Positions 17,788 to 26,349 of a stretch of DNA of 61,516 nt are shown piece after piece; the first letter of the stretch is position 1; each line of letters starts with the position of its first letter. Location: contig JAEZQX010000453.1 of assembly GCA_023441105.1 (NCBI GenBank), positions 1 to 61,516 of the forward strand. Reading direction: 5' to 3'. The notes beneath the pieces are model-generated. The model ran no database searches, was not told the origin of the DNA, and worked only from the letters and a program-made list of their open reading frames with translations. The DNA comes from Pseudomonadota bacterium. Its GTDB lineage: Bacteria > Pseudomonadota > Gammaproteobacteria > Burkholderiales > Burkholderiaceae. Both the position numbers and the translations under genes were made by a program.

Positions 17788-19152
17788 ATGCAGAGTCGCA
17801 GGAACTTTTTCCGCACCGCCGGCGTAGCCGCCCTCGGCGCCGCCGCCGTAAGCCGCGTGGGCGCCGCATCGGTGCCCGAGGCGCCGAGTCAGCATTCGCC
17901 CGACAGGCAGCCGTTGCTGGTGCCCGAGACTGGTCGACCATACAACCCCGTCGCCACCTTGAACGGATGGTCGCTTCCGTGGCGTACGAAGGGCAACGTC
18001 AAGGAGTTCCATCTGGTTGCCGAACCCGTCGTGCGGGAACTGGCACCTGGCATGAAGGCGAACCTCTGGGGCTACAACGGCCAGAGCCCGGGGCCCACCA
18101 TCGAAGCCGTGGAGGGAGAGCGGGTTCGCATCTTCGTGACCAACAAGCTCCCCGAGCACACGACCATCCACTGGCACGGCATGCTTCTGCCCTCCGGAAT
18201 GGATGGCGTCGGCGGCCTTACCCAGCCGCACATCCCGCCCGGTAGGACATTCGTCTACGAGTTCGACCTGAAGAAGTCGGGCACCTTCATGTACCACCCT
18301 CATGCCGACGAGATGGTGCAGATGGCGATGGGCCTGATGGGGATGTTCATCGTCCACCCGAAGGACGTCCGCCAACATCGCGTGGACCGCGACTATGTGT
18401 TCCTGCTATCGGCCTTCGACATCGACCCGGGCAGCTTCACGCCTCGCGTGAACACGATGCTCGACTTCAACCTCTGGACCTTCAACAGCCGCGTCTTTCC
18501 CGCCATCGACCATCTGGTTGCCCGTTCCGGCGAGCGCGTGCGCGTGCGGGTCGGCAACCTCACGATGACGAACCATCCAATCCATCTTCACGGACACGAC
18601 TTCGAAGTCACCGGCACCGACGGCGGCTGGGTTCCCAAAGGCGCCAGGTGGCCGGAGGTCAGTGTGGACATCGCAGTCGGCCAGATGCGCGCGTTCGAGT
18701 TCAGCGCCAGGGAGGGCGATTGGGCGCTTCATTGCCACAAGTCCCATCACACCATGAATGCGATGGGTCACGGTGTTCCCACCATGATCGGCATCGACCA
18801 TCGAGGCGTTGCCGAGAAGATCACTCGCCTCGTCCCCGACTACATGGTGATGGGGGAACGCGGGATGGCGGACATGGGAAGCATGGAGATGCCGCTTCCG
18901 GACAACACGCTGCCGATGATGAGCGGCGGCGGGCCCTTCGGCCCAATGGAGATGGGCGGGATGTTCACCGTCTTGAAGGTCCGGAACGACCAGAAGCACG
19001 GGGACTATACCGATCCCGGCTGGTTCAGGCATCCGGCAGGCACCGTCGCAGGGGAGTGGGATGGCGACATGCCGGAGACTGCCCGTGCATCCGCGCCTCG
19101 GGCAGGCGCCAACACGCTGCACGTCCAGAAGCCTACGTCACACAACCATTGA
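17788..19152 (+). CDS. Tat-exported multicopper oxidase (copper resistance)
   Basis: A periplasmic multicopper oxidase, probably oxidising Cu+ to the less toxic Cu2+. The N-terminus has a twin-arginine signal (SRRNFFRTAG). Copper ligands: HWHG at 128-131, YHPHADEM at 169-176, HPIHLHGHD at 263-271 and HCHKSHH at 315-321 with a Met shortly after. At 454 residues it has a short two-domain-like build compared with about 600 for Pseudomonas CopA. The C-terminal third is Met-rich (MADMGSMEM, MEMGGM), as in copper-handling oxidases. It lies between the TolC-family gene and copG. Confidence 0.93.
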   Translation: MQSRRNFFRTAGVAALGAAAVSRVGAASVPEAPSQHSPDRQPLLVPETGRPYNPVATLNGWSLPWRTKGNVKEFHLVAEPVVRELAPGMKANLWGYNGQSPGPTIEAVEGERVRIFVTNKLPEHTTIHWHGMLLPSGMDGVGGLTQPHIPPGRTFVYEFDLKKSGTFMYHPHADEMVQMAMGLMGMFIVHPKDVRQHRVDRDYVFLLSAFDIDPGSFTPRVNTMLDFNLWTFNSRVFPAIDHLVARSGERVRVRVGNLTMTNHPIHLHGHDFEVTGTDGGWVPKGARWPEVSVDIAVGQMRAFEFSAREGDWALHCHKSHHTMNAMGHGVPTMIGIDHRGVAEKITRLVPDYMVMGERGMADMGSMEMPLPDNTLPMMSGGGPFGPMEMGGMFTVLKVRNDQKHGDYTDPGWFRHPAGTVAGEWDGDMPETARASAPRAGANTLHVQKPTSHNH

Positions 19153-19164
19153 GGATCCCGTGAA

Positions 19165-19227
19165 ATGAACTTCTTCGCAATCGCTGCGCTGGCAGGCGCA
19201 GAAAGCCGGCAAGGTGACAGCCAATGA
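19165..19227 (+). other. Vestigial 20-codon leader ORF before copG
   Basis: ATG at 19165, with GAGGATCC upstream, opens a 20-residue frame starting MNFFAIAALAGAE that overlaps the copG start (ATGA). The sequence looks like the beginning of a signal peptide, so it may be the stump of a deleted exported protein or a coupling leader for copG. It may have no function. Confidence 0.4.
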
Positions 19228-19673
19228 AGCGACGTGACTTTCTCTTCGCTCTTGGCGCGCTCCCCATGGCGGCGAGCCAGCGGGCGACGGCAGCCACCCC
19301 GCACGTCCTCGTCTACAAGACCCCCTCCTGTGGCTGCTGCAGCGGCTGGGTCGAGCACATGAGGGCGGCAGGCTTCCCGGTCACGGCAAAGGACGTCCCG
19401 AATACGACTCCCGCTCGCCAGCAACTTGGGATGCCGGACGAGTTTGCTGCCTGTCATACCGCGAGCGTTGGAGGCTATGTGATCGAGGGCCACGTTCCTG
19501 CGGCAGAGGTCAGGCGTTTGCTCGGCTCGAGGCCTGCAGCCATCGGCTTGGTGGTGCTCGGCATGCCGCTCGGGTCCCCTGGCATGGAGGTGGACGGCCG
19601 CCTCGATCCATACGAAGTGCTCCTCGTTGACCGGAAAGGCGCGTCGAGCGTCTTCGCTCGCTATCCGAAGTAG
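19224..19673 (+). CDS. copG: CopG-like DUF411 copper resistance protein
   Basis: A periplasmic DUF411 protein of 149 residues. Twin-arginine-like signal (KRRDFLFALGA), then VYKTPSCGCCSGW with the CGCC motif at 36-39 that binds copper or does thiol redox chemistry, and the conserved CHTASVGGYVIEGHVPA segment with a further Cys and His. CopG proteins sit in copper clusters and are proposed to interconvert Cu+ and Cu2+. The ATG at 19224 is translationally coupled to the 20-codon leader. Confidence 0.92.
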   Translation: MKRRDFLFALGALPMAASQRATAATPHVLVYKTPSCGCCSGWVEHMRAAGFPVTAKDVPNTTPARQQLGMPDEFAACHTASVGGYVIEGHVPAAEVRRLLGSRPAAIGLVVLGMPLGSPGMEVDGRLDPYEVLLVDRKGASSVFARYPK

Positions 19674-19702
19674 CCGATTCACCAGATCTACGGAAAGGAA
19701 GA

Positions 19703-20059
19703 ATGATGAACTTCGCCAAGCATCTGGCAATTCTCGCCTTGTTGCTCGCCACGGCCACTGTGTCTGCCCGCACGGGACAACCTCAGGACCACGCAAGCCA
19801 TCACCCGGAGGCAAGCGCTACGACCAGCCTGGACGTAGCCAAGACCGAGGGCGAGGTCAGGAAGGTCGACAGGGAAGCAAGGAAGCTCACCTTGAGGCAC
19901 GGCCCTATTCCGAATCTCGAGATGCCTGACATGACGATGGTGTTCCGGGTATCCGACCCGAACATGCTCGATGGCCTCGAGGCGAAACAGAAGATTCGCT
20001 TCACGGCCGACCGGATCGAAGGCCAGCTGACGGTGACATCGCTCGAGGTTGTCCAGTAG
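19703..20059 (+). CDS. CusF-like periplasmic copper-binding protein
   Basis: A 118-residue exported protein with a signal peptide to about residue 22, a His-rich linker (HASHH), then the CusF OB-fold core: GEVRKVDREARKLTLRHGPIPNLEMPDMTM. The copper ligands His66, Met77 and Met79 are present, but the Trp that caps copper in E. coli CusF is Met74. It would carry Cu+ in the periplasm. The double ATG at 19703/19706 follows GGAAAGGAAG. It is last in the copper operon; its 3' end overlaps a small convergent ORF. Confidence 0.9.
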   Translation: MMNFAKHLAILALLLATATVSARTGQPQDHASHHPEASATTSLDVAKTEGEVRKVDREARKLTLRHGPIPNLEMPDMTMVFRVSDPNMLDGLEAKQKIRFTADRIEGQLTVTSLEVVQ

Positions 20060-20270
20060 GGCGTTCCATCGCCGCCCGCCGTGCCACGTCCAACTGGTGT
20101 GCCTTGAGCCTCGCCGACAAGACCTTGAACTGGTGCTCCGGCTTGTAGGCGATGAATCGCTGCACGAGCCTCTCGAAGCTGCTTGGCACAGCCGCCTGGA
20201 CAGCCGAAGCCTGCGCAGAAACGTGCCGCGGCGACTGGATATGCTGGCGGAAATCGATAGCGAGCTGCAT
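20001..20270 (-). CDS. Small hypothetical basic protein
   Basis: 89 residues. The ATG at 20270 has GAGGAGG at ideal spacing, and the product looks folded and cytosolic (FRQHIQSP, SFERLVQRFIAYKPEHQF, VLSARLKAHQLDVARRAAM). The last 20 or so residues look like read-through and overlap the end of the CusF-like gene in antisense for 59 bases. I do not recognise the family. It could be co-regulated with copper genes by position only. Confidence 0.52.
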   Translation of the reverse strand: MQLAIDFRQHIQSPRHVSAQASAVQAAVPSSFERLVQRFIAYKPEHQFKVLSARLKAHQLDVARRAAMERPTGQPRAMSPSAGLRSGRP

Positions 20271-20403
20271 GGAACCCTCCTCGGCCTTTCCGGCTCATGT
20301 GTAGGTGTCGACTTGCACCGGAACGGTTCACTGGAACCCACGAACAGCCGGCACAGGCGCGGCAGAGCGTACACTCCCGGCTCCCGCCCGGACCGCCTGG
20401 ATC

Positions 20404-20787
20404 ATGACGCCGCCCCTGCTCGACCGCGCCAAACGCTGGGCCCGGACATTGAAGCGCGACGTGCTGGCCGTCTGGTTAGCCGCGCGCGATCCGCGGACGC
20501 CGAGGTTGGCCAAGGTGCTGGCGCTGATCGTCGCGGCCTATGCCTTGTCGCCGATCGATCTCATCCCGGACTTCGTCCCGGTGCTTGGCTACCTCGATGA
20601 TCTGGTGCTGGTGCCGCTGGGACTGTTGCTCGTGGTCAGGATGATTCCCCCTGACCTGATGGCAGAGTTCCGGGTCGCGGCCGACGCGATCGTGACCAGG
20701 CCCAGCGGCAGGATCGCGGCAACCGTGATCATCCTCTTGTGGCTTGCCGGGATCGTGCTCCTCGGCTTGCTGATGCTCGCGCGCTAG
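20404..20787 (+). CDS. YkvA-like DUF1232 membrane protein
   Basis: 127 residues. The DUF1232 signature is clear: TPRLAKVLALIVAAYALSPIDLIPDFVPVLGYLDDL, followed by a C-terminal hydrophobic segment (AATVIILLWLAGIVLLGLLML). Inner-membrane location is likely; the biological role of the family is unknown. The ATG at 20404 was chosen because the domain begins right after it. Single gene. Confidence 0.9.
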   Translation: MTPPLLDRAKRWARTLKRDVLAVWLAARDPRTPRLAKVLALIVAAYALSPIDLIPDFVPVLGYLDDLVLVPLGLLLVVRMIPPDLMAEFRVAADAIVTRPSGRIAATVIILLWLAGIVLLGLLMLAR

Positions 20788-20947
20788 AGGTCACTGGCAG
20801 GTAACCTTTCCGCAGCCTTGCCCGCGCGGCCCGGGATGAAGTCATAAGCAAAGCGCTGGAAGTTCGTTTGATCCCATGCAATGCGCTGCCACAATCGCCA
20901 GGACCGATTGGACCCTCACGTCCACTCATTCACCTCCGAATGGCCTC

Positions 20948-21895
20948 ATGAACTTCCAGCAGTTACGCGCGATCCGGGAAACGGTACGGCAAGGATTCAA
21001 CCTGACCGAGGTCGCGCGCGCCCTGCATACGTCGCAGCCGGGAATCAGCCGGCAGATTCGCGAGCTCGAGGACGAACTGGGCGTGGAGGTCTTCGTGCGC
21101 GCGGGCAAGCGCCTGACCGCGCTGACTGAGGTCGGCACCCTTGTGGTGCCGATCGTGGAGCACATGCTCAACGACGCCGACAACCTGCGTCGCGCGGGAG
21201 AGGAGTTCTCGCAGCAGGCGACGGGACGCCTGTCGATTGCCGCCACCCACTCGCAGGCGCGCTACGCCCTCCCGGGCGTGGTCAAGGACTTCCGCAAGCG
21301 CTACCCCAAGGTTTCCCTCAACCTGCACCAGGGCTCGCCCGATCAGGTTGCCGGCATGCTGCTGTCCGGCGAAGCCGACATCGGCATCGCCACCGAGGCG
21401 CTGACGAAGTACGACGCGCTGGCCGCCCTGCCCTGCTACCGCTGGACGCACAGCGTGATCATGACGCCCGGCCACGAGCTGCTGGACGGGAGACCGCTGA
21501 CGCTCGAGCGACTGGCCGAGCATCCGATCATCACCTACAACGCCGGCTTCACCGGACGCCTGCATATCGATGCGGCCTTCGCCAAGGCGCGAATCGAGCC
21601 GGACCTGGTCCTGACCGCCATGGATGCCGACGTCATCAAGACCTATGTCGAGCTGGAGCTGGGCGTCGGCATCGTGGCGTCGATCGCCTTCGACGAGGAG
21701 CGCGACAGCAGCCTGCGCGCCCTCGATGCGGGCCATCTCTTCGAGGTCAACCTGACCAAGCTGGGGGTTCGCCGCGGCAGCTTCCTGCGCCGCTACGTGT
21801 ACGATTTCATCGAGACCTTCGCGTCGCCACTCAAGCGGGAGCTGGTCGACCGGGCCATCGCCGCGCCACCCGGCACGCTCGGCGACCTCCTGTAG
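20948..21895 (+). CDS. cysB: CysB/Cbl-type LysR regulator of sulfur assimilation
   Basis: A 315-residue LysR-type transcriptional regulator. The N-terminal HTH (MNFQQLRAIRETVRQGFNL.EVARALHTSQPGISRQIREL) is diagnostic of the CysB/Cbl group, and the effector domain contains ATHSQARYALP, which binds acetylserine or sulfate-like ligands in CysB. It converges on the sulfate-uptake and assimilation cluster, its likely target. The ATG at 20948 matches the conserved MNFQQLR start. CysB and Cbl cannot be separated with certainty here. Confidence 0.92.
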   Translation: MNFQQLRAIRETVRQGFNLTEVARALHTSQPGISRQIRELEDELGVEVFVRAGKRLTALTEVGTLVVPIVEHMLNDADNLRRAGEEFSQQATGRLSIAATHSQARYALPGVVKDFRKRYPKVSLNLHQGSPDQVAGMLLSGEADIGIATEALTKYDALAALPCYRWTHSVIMTPGHELLDGRPLTLERLAEHPIITYNAGFTGRLHIDAAFAKARIEPDLVLTAMDADVIKTYVELELGVGIVASIAFDEERDSSLRALDAGHLFEVNLTKLGVRRGSFLRRYVYDFIETFASPLKRELVDRAIAAPPGTLGDLL

Positions 21896-21929
21896 CAGGC
21901 GGGTCCGCTTCCGACCAGGCCATCGGCGA

Positions 21930-22370
21930 TCATCCGGTCGGCGATCCAGCCATCAGCGCATCCCATAGCATGCCATAGCGCTCCCGCTCGTCGAGTACGT
22001 GCAGGGCGCAGCAGTATCCGGCTCGAGCGGCCAGCGTCGCAGCGGCATGCGCGTCCTCGGCCGAGGCGGCAATGAACAGCAAGGTTTCGGTGGGCGCAGC
22101 CATGGCACGCAGGGCTTCGCCGAGGCCGTACAGCGCCGGGCCGGAGGATGGCGGCGGCATGGTCACGGCCAGAGCACCGGCAAGGATTCGCGGCTCGGGT
22201 TGCGAGCGGTCGGCATCGGGCCGGGCGCGGACATCGACCAGGCGGGCGAGGCCGAGCTGCACGAGGCGCAGCGCCTCGCCGGCCGTTACGCAACCGGCGT
22301 GGGCGACCCTTCCCTGTCGGCGCGACACCGCCCGGTAGAGGATCGCGAGATCATCGCTGACGCCATCCAT
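21930..22370 (-). CDS. Rhodanese-like protein lacking the active-site cysteine
   Basis: 146 residues. The opening SAGEALRLVQLGLARLVDVR-type segment (here TAGEALRLVQLGLARLVDVR) is the rhodanese N-terminal pattern, but where the catalytic Cys loop should be the sequence reads LLFIAASAEDAHAAATLA, with no Cys. It is therefore probably inactive as a sulfurtransferase and may be a binding or regulatory version. The start overlaps the cysA stop (TGATG), so it belongs to the sulfate transport operon. Confidence 0.75.
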   Translation of the reverse strand: MDGVSDDLAILYRAVSRRQGRVAHAGCVTAGEALRLVQLGLARLVDVRARPDADRSQPEPRILAGALAVTMPPPSSGPALYGLGEALRAMAAPTETLLFIAASAEDAHAAATLAARAGYCCALHVLDERERYGMLWDALMAGSPTG

Positions 22371-23446
22371 CACGCAGCCTGGTTGGCCGCCCGCGGGACC
22401 CTTGACCGCGTTGGGCCCTCGCCGGCAGCAGCGTCGAAGCGGATGACCCGGCGCGGGCGCAGCCACGCAGGATTGCCGACCTTCAGCGACAGACGGTCGG
22501 CCAGCGCGTCGAACTCCCGCCGCGGCACTTCCACCTCGAGGGGACCGCCGTCGTCGAGGCGCCGGCATTCGACCCGTACCGACGGCCCGATGCTCAGCAC
22601 CCGCGACAGCGTCACCGCGACGGCATCGTCGCCGGGTCCGCCGACGAAGAGCAACTCCTGCGGACGGACGAAGCTTGCCTCCTCGGCCGTATCCTGCTGC
22701 CGGACCGACCCCCCGTCGAAGCGGTTCACCTCGCCGAAGAACTTCAGCACGAAGGGGCTGGCCGGCTGGTCATAGATCTGTTCGGGCGAACCGTCCTGCT
22801 CGATGCGCCCACGATTCATCACCACCACCCGGTCCGCCACCTCCATCGCCTCGTCCTGGTCATGCGTGACGAATACGCTGGTGACCTGGACTTCGTCGTG
22901 CAGCCGGCGCAGCCAGCGGCGAAGCTCCTTCCTCACGTTGGCATCGAGGGCGCCGAAAGGCTCGTCCAGCAACAGCACCTTCGGATCGACGGCGAGCGCG
23001 CGCGCGAGCGCGATGCGCTGGCGCTGGCCACCGGAAAGCTGGTGGGGATAGCGGTCTCCCAAGCCCTCCAGCTGGACCAGCGCCAGCAGCTTGCCCACTG
23101 TTGCCCGGATCGTAGCCGCAACCGGCCGCACCTTCCTCGGCATGACCCGCAGGCCGAAGGCGACGTTTTCGAAGACGGTCATGTGGCCGAACAGCGCATA
23201 GTGCTGGAACACGAAGCCGACCCGGCGATCGCGCACCCCGAGCTGCGTCGCGTCCACGCCGTGCAGCAGGACCGAGCCGGAATCCGGTCTTTCCAGGCCG
23301 GCGATGATGCGAAGCAGGCTGGTCTTGCCGGAGCCGGAAGGCCCCAGCAGCGCAACCAGTTCACCCGTCTGGACGGCGAGGTTCAGCCTGTCGCAGACCA
23401 CGGTGCCGCCGAAGCGCTTGCGCAGGTTGCGTATCTCGATGCTCAT
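22370..23446 (-). CDS. cysA: Sulfate/thiosulfate ABC transporter ATP-binding protein
   Basis: Energises sulfate and thiosulfate import. The 358 residues show Walker [12 protein letters not shown]-loop VFQHYALF, signature [15 protein letters not shown], Walker [13 protein letters not shown] and switch His in [10 protein letters not shown]; the C-terminal regulatory region contains a TOBE-type segment. The start at 23446 is fixed by [13 protein letters not shown] and by its ATGA overlap with the cysW stop. Confidence 0.96.
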   Translation of the reverse strand: MSIEIRNLRKRFGGTVVCDRLNLAVQTGELVALLGPSGSGKTSLLRIIAGLERPDSGSVLLHGVDATQLGVRDRRVGFVFQHYALFGHMTVFENVAFGLRVMPRKVRPVAATIRATVGKLLALVQLEGLGDRYPHQLSGGQRQRIALARALAVDPKVLLLDEPFGALDANVRKELRRWLRRLHDEVQVTSVFVTHDQDEAMEVADRVVVMNRGRIEQDGSPEQIYDQPASPFVLKFFGEVNRFDGGSVRQQDTAEEASFVRPQELLFVGGPGDDAVAVTLSRVLSIGPSVRVECRRLDDGGPLEVEVPRREFDALADRLSLKVGNPAWLRPRRVIRFDAAAGEGPTRSRVPRAANQAA

Positions 23447-24321
23447 GGTTGCCTCGCAACTTCGGTGACTGCCCAGCCCGGCAGATGGCCGGCTTCTGCG
23501 GCGGACGAGCCTGGCGGCGCCTTGACCTTCCGCTCGAGCAGGTACTTGAGCACCAGCGTCACCAGCGCCATGGAGGCCAGCAACGACGCGACGGCGAAGG
23601 CGGCAGCGAACTGATACTCGTTGTACAGGATCTCGATGTGCAGCGGCATGGTGTTGGTCTCGCCGCGGATGTGACCCGAAACCACGCTCACCGCGCCGAA
23701 CTCGCCCATGGCGCGGGCGGTGCAGAGGATGACGCCGTAGAGCAGGCCCCATCTGATGCTGGGCAGGGTCACCCGCAGGAATGTCTGCCAGCCCGAGGCG
23801 CCCAGGACCTGTGCGGCTTCCTCCTGCTCCTGGCCCTGCTCCTGCATCAACGGGATCAGTTCGCGGGCGACGAACGGCACCGTAATGAAGACGGTGGCGA
23901 GAACGATGCCCGGCAATGCGAAGACGATGCGCACGTCGTGCTGCCGCAGCCAGTCGCCGAACCAGCCCTGCAGCCCGAACAGCAGGACGAAGACCATCCC
24001 GGCGATCACTGGCGAAACCGAGAACGGCACGTCGATCAGCGTCAGGAGCAGGCTCTTGCCCCGGAACTCGAACTTGGCGATCGACCAGCCTGCGGCCACG
24101 CCGAAGACCAGGTTCAGCGGCACCGCGATGGCGGTGGCGACGAGCGTCAACCAGATGGCCGAGCGGGCCTCGGGACTGGTGATCGCGGCCAGATAGACGT
24201 CGCTGCCCTTCCTGAAAGCTTCGAAGAACACGACGACCAACGGCAGAAGCAGGAACAACGCCAGGAACAGGACGCTGGTTCCGATCAGCATCTTGCGGGC
24301 TCGTGGGAGATCGGTCGTCAT
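23443..24321 (-). CDS. cysW: Sulfate ABC transporter permease CysW
   Basis: 292-residue inner-membrane permease with six hydrophobic segments. The EAA-loop sequence that contacts CysA reads [21 protein letters not shown], and CysW-type features include [20 protein letters not shown]. The start ATG overlaps the cysT stop (ATGA). It pairs with CysT to form the channel. Confidence 0.96.
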   Translation of the reverse strand: MTTDLPRARKMLIGTSVLFLALFLLLPLVVVFFEAFRKGSDVYLAAITSPEARSAIWLTLVATAIAVPLNLVFGVAAGWSIAKFEFRGKSLLLTLIDVPFSVSPVIAGMVFVLLFGLQGWFGDWLRQHDVRIVFALPGIVLATVFITVPFVARELIPLMQEQGQEQEEAAQVLGASGWQTFLRVTLPSIRWGLLYGVILCTARAMGEFGAVSVVSGHIRGETNTMPLHIEILYNEYQFAAAFAVASLLASMALVTLVLKYLLERKVKAPPGSSAAEAGHLPGWAVTEVARQP

Positions 24322-25160
24322 CGCCCCCGCCGCCGCCAGGTCCACGCCTGCAGGAGGTTGATCAGCAGGAGCAGGACGAAGGCAGCCACCAGCATGACCA
24401 CCGCGATGGCGGTCGCACCGGCGTAGTCGTACTGCTCGAGCTTGGTGATGATCAGCAAGGGCGTGATCTCGGAGATCATCGGCATGTTGCCGGCGATGAA
24501 CACGACCGAACCGTACTCGCCGAGCGCCCGCGCGAAGGCGAGCGCAAAGCCGGTCAGCAGCGCAGGGAGCAGGATCGGAACGATCACCCGGGCAAAAGTC
24601 TGTGCGCGGTTGGCACCGAGCGTGGCGGCAGCTTCCTCCAGATCGCCCCGCAGGTCGTTCAGGACCGGCTGCAGGGTCCGCACCACGAACGGCAGGCCGA
24701 TGAACACCAGGGCGACGAACACCCCCGCCGGCGTGAACGCGACCTTGATGCCCAGCCATTCCAGCCATCGGCCAATCCACCCGTTGGGCGCGTAGAGCGA
24801 AGTCAGGGCAATCCCGGCCACCGCGGTCGGCAAGGCGAACGGCAGGTCCACCAGCGCATCCAGGACCCGCCGGCCCGGGAAGTCATAGCGCACCAGGGTC
24901 CAGGCGACGATGAGCCCGAAGAAGGCATTCAGCGCTGCCGCCAGCAACGACGCGCCGAAGCTCAAGCGATAGGAAGCCAGCACCCTCGGTGACAAGACCG
25001 TCTGCCAGAAGGCATCCCATGTCATCTGCATTGTCAGGAGAAACGCCGCCGACAAGGGAATCAGCACCACGAACCCGAGGTACAGGAGCGTGAAGCCCAA
25101 CGCCAGGTCGAAGCCGGGCAGGCTGCTGGGCTGCTTCAGGAGGGACCGTGCGCGCAGCAT
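24318..25160 (-). CDS. cysT: Sulfate ABC transporter permease CysT
   Basis: 280-residue inner-membrane permease, partner of CysW. It has six hydrophobic segments, a conserved [14 protein letters not shown] segment, the EAA loop [20 protein letters not shown] and [17 protein letters not shown]. It begins 31 bases after the binding-protein stop and ends in an ATGA overlap with cysW, consistent with a single sbp-cysTWA transcript. Confidence 0.96.
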   Translation of the reverse strand: MLRARSLLKQPSSLPGFDLALGFTLLYLGFVVLIPLSAAFLLTMQMTWDAFWQTVLSPRVLASYRLSFGASLLAAALNAFFGLIVAWTLVRYDFPGRRVLDALVDLPFALPTAVAGIALTSLYAPNGWIGRWLEWLGIKVAFTPAGVFVALVFIGLPFVVRTLQPVLNDLRGDLEEAAATLGANRAQTFARVIVPILLPALLTGFALAFARALGEYGSVVFIAGNMPMISEITPLLIITKLEQYDYAGATAIAVVMLVAAFVLLLLINLLQAWTWRRRGR

Positions 25161-25191
25161 GGGCAGTGGCCGACCTTCGAATCCGGTGGCG

Positions 25192-26205
25192 CTACTTGCG
25201 GGTATAGATGCGGTCGAAGATGCCGCCGTCGCTGAAGTGGTCCGCCTGGGCGCGGGCCCAGCCGCCGAACACCTCGTCGACGGTGAAGAGCGACAGCTGC
25301 GGGAACTGGCCGGCGTACTTCGCGGCTACTTGCGGATCGGTGGGACGGTAGAAGTGCCGCGCTGCCAACTCCTGCGCCGGCGGCGAGTAGAGGTACTCGA
25401 GATAGGCTTGCGCCACCTCGCGGGTGCCGTGCTTGTCGACATTTTTGTCGACCAGCGCGACGGGCGGCTCCGCCAGTATGCTCACGGAGGGATAGACGAT
25501 GTCGAACTTGCCCTCGCCGAACTCCTTCAGCGAAAGGTGCGCCTCGTTCTCCCAGGCGAGCAGCACGTCGCCGATGCCACGCTCGGCGAAGGTGACCGTC
25601 GAGCCGCGCGCCCCGGAATCAAGGACCGGGACGTTGGCGAACAGCTCGCCGACGAATGCCTCCGCGGTTGCCGGCGAGCCGCCGGGTTGCTTGAGGGCGT
25701 AGCCCCAGGCAGCGAGATAGCCCCAGCGCGCACCCCCCGAGGTCTTGGGATTGGCGGTGATGACGGAAACACCCGGCTTGACGAGATCGCCCCAATCCTT
25801 GATGCCCTTCGGATTGCCTTTGCGCACCAGGAAAATGTAGGTCGACGTATACGGCGCGCTGTTCAGCCTGAGCCGTTTCTGCCAGGCGACCGGAAGCAGC
25901 CTTGCCTTCTGCGCGATGGCATCGATGTCATAGGCGAGCGCGAGCGTGACCACGTCCGCATCGATTCCGTCGATGACCGATCTCGCCTGCTTGCCGGACC
26001 CGCCATGCGAGTTCCTGATCACCACGTTGTCGCCGTGCTTGTCTTTCCAATGCCGCGCGAACAATGCGTTGTATTCCTGGTAAAGCTCGCGCGTCGGATC
26101 GTAGGAGACGTTGAGCAGGGAGATGTCCTTCGCAACCGCCGGCGCCGCAAGCGCGGCCAGCAGCAAGGTCAGCGCGGCGCTGCGCAGATGGCGAGTGATG
26201 CCCAT
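25192..26205 (-). CDS. sbp: Periplasmic sulfate-binding protein
   Basis: 337 residues with a signal peptide ([16 protein letters not shown]). Both sulfate-binding protein signatures are present: [13 protein letters not shown] near residue 70-80 and [17 protein letters not shown] around 155-170. It delivers sulfate to CysTWA. The start at 26205 gives the intact signal peptide, with AGAGG upstream; earlier in-frame codons lack support. About 145 bases separate it from cysN, room for a separate promoter. Confidence 0.95.
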   Translation of the reverse strand: MGITRHLRSAALTLLLAALAAPAVAKDISLLNVSYDPTRELYQEYNALFARHWKDKHGDNVVIRNSHGGSGKQARSVIDGIDADVVTLALAYDIDAIAQKARLLPVAWQKRLRLNSAPYTSTYIFLVRKGNPKGIKDWGDLVKPGVSVITANPKTSGGARWGYLAAWGYALKQPGGSPATAEAFVGELFANVPVLDSGARGSTVTFAERGIGDVLLAWENEAHLSLKEFGEGKFDIVYPSVSILAEPPVALVDKNVDKHGTREVAQAYLEYLYSPPAQELAARHFYRPTDPQVAAKYAGQFPQLSLFTVDEVFGGWARAQADHFSDGGIFDRIYTRK

Positions 26206-26349
26206 GAGAAGCCTCTGGAAAGTTCGTTCATCGGACAGGCATTGTTCCGTAGGCATCGCCTGCAACGAACGAATGAATCCGGCGAACCTTATGAGAAATT
26301 CGGCAGCGTCGCGGACACCGAACGGCCGGCGGGCGAACCCGCGCGGCCC

